Part shown: positions 60,575 to 64,000 of the stretch, one piece after another | Numbering within the stretch: position 1 is the stretch's first letter | How the letters are laid out: each line of letters opens with the position of its first letter | Assembly: GCF_002157355.1 (NCBI RefSeq) | Contig: NZ_LYMK01000035.1 | Location: forward strand, 1 to 64,000 | Reading direction: 5' to 3' | DNA: 64,000 bases | From: Variovorax sp. JS1663 | Lineage (GTDB): Bacteria > Pseudomonadota > Gammaproteobacteria > Burkholderiales > Burkholderiaceae_C | Position numbers and translations under genes: made by a program | The notes under the pieces: generated by a model | What the model saw: only the letters and a program-made list of their open reading frames with translations | Database searches by the model: none | What the model was told of the DNA's origin: nothing

Positions 60575-61462
60575 TTACCCGCGCAGGCCGTCGATCAGCG
60601 CCTGCGTGGCCCGCGGCTGGGGCGTGCGGCGCAAGGCATAGAGATGCAGGTCACGCGCGGCCCACGGCTCGTCCAGCGGGCGCCGAACGAAGCGGCCGGT
60701 GCCGGCATAGGCGGCAGCCGCGCTGCGCGGGATGACCGCGATCCCGAGCCCGGCCTCGACCATCCGGCAGACCGCATCGAAGCTGCTGACCGACACCGTC
60801 GGCGCGAAGCGGCGCTGCAGCGCCTCGGCGCGCTCGTGCAGCGAACGGTCCAGCGCGCCGCCCTGGTGGACGCCGATCAGCGGATGGTCGAGCACCTGCA
60901 TGAAGCCGAGCGAGGCCAGCGGCGTCAGCGCATGGTCGGCCGGCATCACCACCTGCAGCGGGTCGCTCGCGAAATGCCAGGCGTCGAGCCCGGCCGGCAC
61001 CGGCGCCTGGACGCCGACGCCCACGTCAGCCCGGTCGTCCAGGCAGGCGCGGATCACCTCGCGCGTGTCTTCCTCGTGCAGTGACACGCTCACGCCCGGA
61101 TACGCGGCCATGAAGCGCTGCAGCCGCTCGGGCAGGAAGCCGATCACGGCCGACATGTTGGCGTGCAGGCGCACCGTGCCGCGCACCTCGGTGCCTTCGG
61201 TCTGTACCTCGCGCACGAGCGCCTGCAGGTCCTCGTCGATCTTCACACCGCGCGCCAGCACCAGGCGCCCCGCATCGGTCAGCGCGATCCCGCGGGGCGA
61301 CCGCACCAGCAGCGGCGTGCCGAACGCGTGCTCCAGGTCGGCCAGGCGCCGGCTCAGCGCGGAGGGCGCGATGTGCTCCTGCCCGGCTGCGCGGACGATG
61401 GAGCCGGCCTGGGCGGCGGCGACGAAGAGGCGGACGCTGTAGGGGTCGATGCGGCGGACCAA
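60575..61462 (-). CDS. LysR-family regulator of the aconitase-Bug unit
   Basis: The 295-residue LTTR starts VRRIDPYSVRLFVAAAQAGSIVRAAGQEHIAPSALSRRLADLEHAFGTPLLVRSPRGIALT (helix-turn-helix, residues ~4-62) and continues with the ligand domain. The start codon is TTG; GAGG lies seven bases upstream and no better start is in frame. It is read in the same direction as the aconitase-like and Bug genes rather than being divergent, so it may be part of their transcript or autoregulate ahead of it. The inducer is probably the acid that the unit transports. Confidence 0.87.
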   Translation of the reverse strand: MVRRIDPYSVRLFVAAAQAGSIVRAAGQEHIAPSALSRRLADLEHAFGTPLLVRSPRGIALTDAGRLVLARGVKIDEDLQALVREVQTEGTEVRGTVRLHANMSAVIGFLPERLQRFMAAYPGVSVSLHEEDTREVIRACLDDRADVGVGVQAPVPAGLDAWHFASDPLQVVMPADHALTPLASLGFMQVLDHPLIGVHQGGALDRSLHERAEALQRRFAPTVSVSSFDAVCRMVEAGLGIAVIPRSAAAAYAGTGRFVRRPLDEPWAARDLHLYALRRTPQPRATQALIDGLRG

Positions 61463-61532
61463 GGACGGCCTCGGAAGGGAGCTGCGGCGAGGCTGCGATT
61501 CTCGCAGCCGGCGGCGGCATCCCCGTGCCGCC

Positions 61533-61937
61533 TCAGAGGTCCTCGATCACCAGCATGCGGTAGCGCTGTGCCATCGAATAGGGCACCTTCCGCACCGCCT
61601 GCATGAGCCAATCCGCCGCCTTCTCGTCCGGCGTCTCGACCAGCAGGCCATGGTGCCCCTCGCGCGCCAGCTTGGTATAGGCGCGCACCGTCGCGCCCTC
61701 GGTGCCGGCGGATGGCAGCGGGTTGTCGGCATCGCTCACCGTGGGCGTGATCTGGGACAGGATCGACGCGGGCGGGAGATGGAAGATCTCGACTTCGGGA
61801 TTCTGCGAATTCAGGTCGTCGGCCACGGCGATCGCGCTGGCTTCGTCCGGGAACATCACCATGGAATAGCCGTCCGGATAGAAGGCGCCGCCGATCGTGG
61901 CGAGCATGGACGAATCGAGACTGAACGATGACAGCAT
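61533..61937 (-). CDS. Conserved-looking hypothetical protein, 134 aa
   Basis: The protein starts MLSSFSLDSSMLATIGGAFYPDGYSMVMFPDEASAIAVADDL and has HLPPASILSQITPTVSDADNPLPSAGTEGATVRAYTKLAREGHHGLLVETPDEKAADWLMQAVRKVPYSMAQRYRMLVIEDL. It appears to be a small alpha/beta protein without signal peptide or membrane span. I recall similar unnamed proteins in Burkholderiales but cannot assign a family. The ATG has AAAGG upstream. It sits between a LysR gene and an acetyltransferase gene on the same strand, with no obvious operon. A universal-stress or ferredoxin-like fold is only a guess. Confidence 0.65.
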   Translation of the reverse strand: MLSSFSLDSSMLATIGGAFYPDGYSMVMFPDEASAIAVADDLNSQNPEVEIFHLPPASILSQITPTVSDADNPLPSAGTEGATVRAYTKLAREGHHGLLVETPDEKAADWLMQAVRKVPYSMAQRYRMLVIEDL

Positions 61938-62064
61938 GGTCGAGGGCCTTTCGCTTCAAGGGAGTGCGCTCGAACCATGCGTTGCCGCGGCGCGCCGGAA
62001 AGTAGGAGAAGCGCGCCTCTTCGTGACCCTGCACGGCAAGCCGCCGTGAAAGCGCGCTGCCGCG

Positions 62065-62544
62065 TCAGGCCGCGGGCGCGGGCCGCACCGGGATGTCGAA
62101 GTGCAGCACGTCCTCGCGTACGCCGAGCTTCGCGTACAGGGCGATGGCCGGCGCATCGGGCGGGTCCGCCTGGACGAAGATCACGTAGGCCCCGCGCTCG
62201 GCGCCGATGCGCTGGAGCGCGCGGATCAATCCCGTGGCCAGCCCCCGGCGCCGGTGCGGCGCGGCGACGGCCAGGTCGTAGATGTAGATCTCGCTGCGCT
62301 CCTGCTCGAACTTCCTGAGCACGTAAGCCGCGAGTCCGCCGACGACCTGCACGCCGTCGCGGGCCACCAGTGCGATGAAGGCGTCGCCGCCGAGCAATTG
62401 GCGCAGATAGGCGGGACTCGGACGCTTGGCGCCGTAGCTGTCTGCATCGTCGAAGGCCTCGCCGAACACGGAGAGCAGGGCGTTCATCTGCGCCGTGTCG
62501 TCGGCCGAGAGTTGGTGGATCGTGTAGCCGGTGGTGCTGGACAT
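62065..62544 (-). CDS. GNAT acetyltransferase, AAC(3)-I-like (aminoglycoside 3-N-acetyltransferase homologue)
   Basis: The 159-residue protein resembles AAC(3)-I gentamicin acetyltransferases over nearly its whole length: LGGDAFIALVARDGVQVVGGLAAYVLRKFEQERSEIYIYDLAV, HRRRGLATGLIRAL (acetyl-CoA-binding R-R-x-G-x-A, ~residues 97-105), GAYVIFVQADPPDAPAIALYAKLGVREDVLHFDI. The AACC1-type enzymes share the same order (KFEQARSEIYIYDLAV, HRRQGIATALI, GAYVIYVQAD). It is likely a chromosomal relative; whether it acts on aminoglycosides is not shown. The ATG at 62544 lacks a clear ribosome site. No integron or mobile element borders it, so recent capture is not evident. Confidence 0.8.
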   Translation of the reverse strand: MSSTTGYTIHQLSADDTAQMNALLSVFGEAFDDADSYGAKRPSPAYLRQLLGGDAFIALVARDGVQVVGGLAAYVLRKFEQERSEIYIYDLAVAAPHRRRGLATGLIRALQRIGAERGAYVIFVQADPPDAPAIALYAKLGVREDVLHFDIPVRPAPAA

Positions 62545-62669
62545 GGCGCGATCGTACCGCCCGGCCGTGGGCTTGGTTGTACCCTCTGTACGTCGCAGTT
62601 CGTCTGTGGCGAACGGGTGGCAATCCCCGTCAAACGGCAGCCATGCGGTTGTCCCGCCGGGCAAGGCCG

Positions 62670-64000
62670 TCAAGGCCGCGCGTCGTAGACCACTCGCCCA
62701 CCGACAATCGTCTGCGTGGCGACGATGTCCTTGATCTGCTCCTCCGGCACGCCCAGGTAGTCGGCCGACAGCACCACCATGTCGGCGAAGCGTCCCGGCG
62801 CGATCGCGCCCTTGGCGTTCTCGTCGAAGGTCAGGTAGGGCCCGGCGTTGGTGTAGAGCCGCAGCGCTTCCTCGCGCGACACCTTCTGGTCGGCGCCGTA
62901 CACCGTGCCGCGCGGGTCCTTGCGCGTCACCATCAGGTACATGCCGACGAAGGGGTTCAGCAGGTTGACCTCGTTGTCCGTGCCGGCCGCCGTGCCGCCG
63001 ATGCCCAGGGTGTCCAGCAGTTGACGGGTCGGCACGGCGCGTTGGGCCAGCAGCGGCCCCATGTAGCGCTCCACCGTCGCGGCCTTGTCCCACATGAAGG
63101 CGTTCTGGGCGTCGACCCGCATGTCCAGCTTCCCGGCTTGGGAGATCTGGTCCGGCGCGATCAGGCTGCCGTGCACCACGCTGAAGCGGCGGCCCCGGAT
63201 GGAACGGTCCTGATCGGCCGCCGCGTAGGCCTTGAGCACCAGATCGACGGCCGCATCGCCCACGGCATGGGTGTGAACGCGCCAGCCTTGGCGATTCGCC
63301 GACAGCACGCAACGCTGGTAGGCGGCGGGATCGACCGCGACCCTGCCGCGGTTCTGGGGCTCGTTGGCATAGTTGCCGCGGATGAAAGCCGACTTGAGCG
63401 TCATGCCGCCGTCCGAGATCAGCTTGACGCCGGCCAGCCGCGCCCAGTCGTTGCCCTGGTTGTCCTTGAACTTCGCGGCGTTCAAGCTCTTCTCGCATTC
63501 CTCCGCGCTGCCTGCGGGAATGCGCCAGAACATGCCGGCGCGCACCGTGGCCTGGCCGCGCTCGGCGACGGCGAAGTAGGCGCGGATCTGCTCCTCTTCC
63601 AGGCCCGCGACCACGGTGCTGGTGATGCCCGAGCGGTTGTACACGCGTTGCGCGGCGATGTTCTGTGCGATGGTCTGCTCGAAGGTGGGCGGCGGAATGA
63701 TCTTCTCGACGATCCCGACCGCCGTCGACTCGAGCACACCCGTGGCTTCGCCGGCGGCATCGCGGTGGATCTTCCCACCCACGGGGTCGGGCGTGCCGCG
63801 GGTGATGCCCGCGGCCGCCAGGGCTTTGCTGTTGGCCATCGCAAAGTGGCCGACTGTCTGCACGAAGACGAGGTGGTCGGGCGCGACCGCGTCGAGCTCC
63901 TGCCGGGTCAGGTAGCGCTGCTCCTTCAATTGCGATGGCGGATGCCAGCGGCTGGTCTGCACCCACTGCCCGGCCGGCACCTTCCTGTCGCGGATGAACG
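62670..64000 (-). CDS. YtcJ-type amidohydrolase (family 3), truncated by window end
   Basis: Only the C-terminal ~440 residues are present; the frame is open to the right edge. They carry typical amidohydrolase-3 features: SRWHPPSQLKEQRYLTRQELDAVAPDHLVFVQTVGHFAMANSKALAAAGIT, GGKIHRDAAGEATGVLE, GVKLISDGGMTLKSAFIRGNY, WRVHTHAVGDAAVDLVLKAYAA with metal-ligand His, RRFSVVHGSLIAPDQI, and the C-terminal GIGGTAAGTDNEVNLLNPFVGMYLMVTRKDPRG and GAIAPGRFADMVVLSADYL. It likely hydrolyses an amide, formamide or carbamate with one or two metals. Its N-terminus and any signal peptide lie beyond the window. Confidence 0.85.
   Translation of the reverse strand, partial: FIRDRKVPAGQWVQTSRWHPPSQLKEQRYLTRQELDAVAPDHLVFVQTVGHFAMANSKALAAAGITRGTPDPVGGKIHRDAAGEATGVLESTAVGIVEKIIPPPTFEQTIAQNIAAQRVYNRSGITSTVVAGLEEEQIRAYFAVAERGQATVRAGMFWRIPAGSAEECEKSLNAAKFKDNQGNDWARLAGVKLISDGGMTLKSAFIRGNYANEPQNRGRVAVDPAAYQRCVLSANRQGWRVHTHAVGDAAVDLVLKAYAAADQDRSIRGRRFSVVHGSLIAPDQISQAGKLDMRVDAQNAFMWDKAATVERYMGPLLAQRAVPTRQLLDTLGIGGTAAGTDNEVNLLNPFVGMYLMVTRKDPRGTVYGADQKVSREEALRLYTNAGPYLTFDENAKGAIAPGRFADMVVLSADYLGVPEEQIKDIVATQTIVGGRVVYDARP

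Noticed and set aside
1..64000. CRISPR arrays, tRNA and rRNA genes, insertion sequences
   Set aside because: I looked for regularly spaced direct repeats, cloverleaf-like sequences and transposase motifs in the intergenic stretches and found none I could support.

Overview
This window looks like chromosomal DNA of a GC-rich betaproteobacterium of the Burkholderiales, most like Variovorax or another Comamonadaceae genus. The evidence is the orphan Bug-type (TctC) solute receptors next to LysR regulators, the Gram-negative porin ending in Phe, the CoA-transferase/CitE modules and the codon bias. The assignment rests on gene content only; I see no rRNA or tRNA gene, phage, insertion sequence or CRISPR array.

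Layout. 1-2856: 3' end of a CdiA-type contact-dependent toxin with its immunity gene, in visibly more AT-rich DNA. 3039-6185 (minus): dctA, a GntR/FCD regulator and an AI-2E family permease, with repeated palindromes in front of dctA. 6515-16323: a catabolic island for an unidentified di- or tricarboxylate (hydratase, CoA-transferase, CitE-like lyase, PurB/fumarase-superfamily lyase, LysR, Bug receptor, a PrpF isomerase fused to a second Bug receptor, porin). The same 30-bp element lies before the catabolic operon and in the lysR-bug intergenic region. 16549-19990: two phospholipase-D-type cardiolipin synthases, each next to a small ORF. 20153-26505: uracil-DNA glycosylase, amidohydrolase, S41 peptidase, YVTN beta-propeller protein and a HIRAN-domain protein. 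26724-31984: glgC-glgA-glgP glycogen operon.

32025-42546 holds stress and efflux functions: an AhpD-like protein, an alpha/beta hydrolase, LysR, a bestrophin-type channel, Ohr/OsmC, and an overlapping NmrA/SDR-NodT-EmrB-EmrA efflux operon facing a SnoaL-like gene. An 18-bp sequence is repeated before the lysR gene and before the efflux operon, with a related site before the SnoaL-like gene. 42601-48457: two paralogous giant regulators (OmpR-type winged helix, AAA/NB-ARC-like ATPase, TPR-like helices) that converge and overlap by 77 bp.

48825-52845 is the most unusual locus: a DxD glycosyltransferase-like protein, a subtilisin with a proline-rich tail ending in seven Gly-Pro units, a free-standing copy of a protease propeptide, and a 2-oxoglutarate/Fe(II) oxygenase-like protein, tightly packed or overlapping. 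I read it as a candidate system in which a protease is held by a trans propeptide and possibly modified on its tail. 52967-62544 carries ilvE, an acetyl-CoA hydrolase/transferase, a second CitE-like lyase, porin and Bug gene remnants, a GAF protein, a LysR-aconitase-like-Bug unit and a homologue of aminoglycoside 3-N-acetyltransferase AAC(3)-I. The window ends inside a YtcJ-type amidohydrolase.
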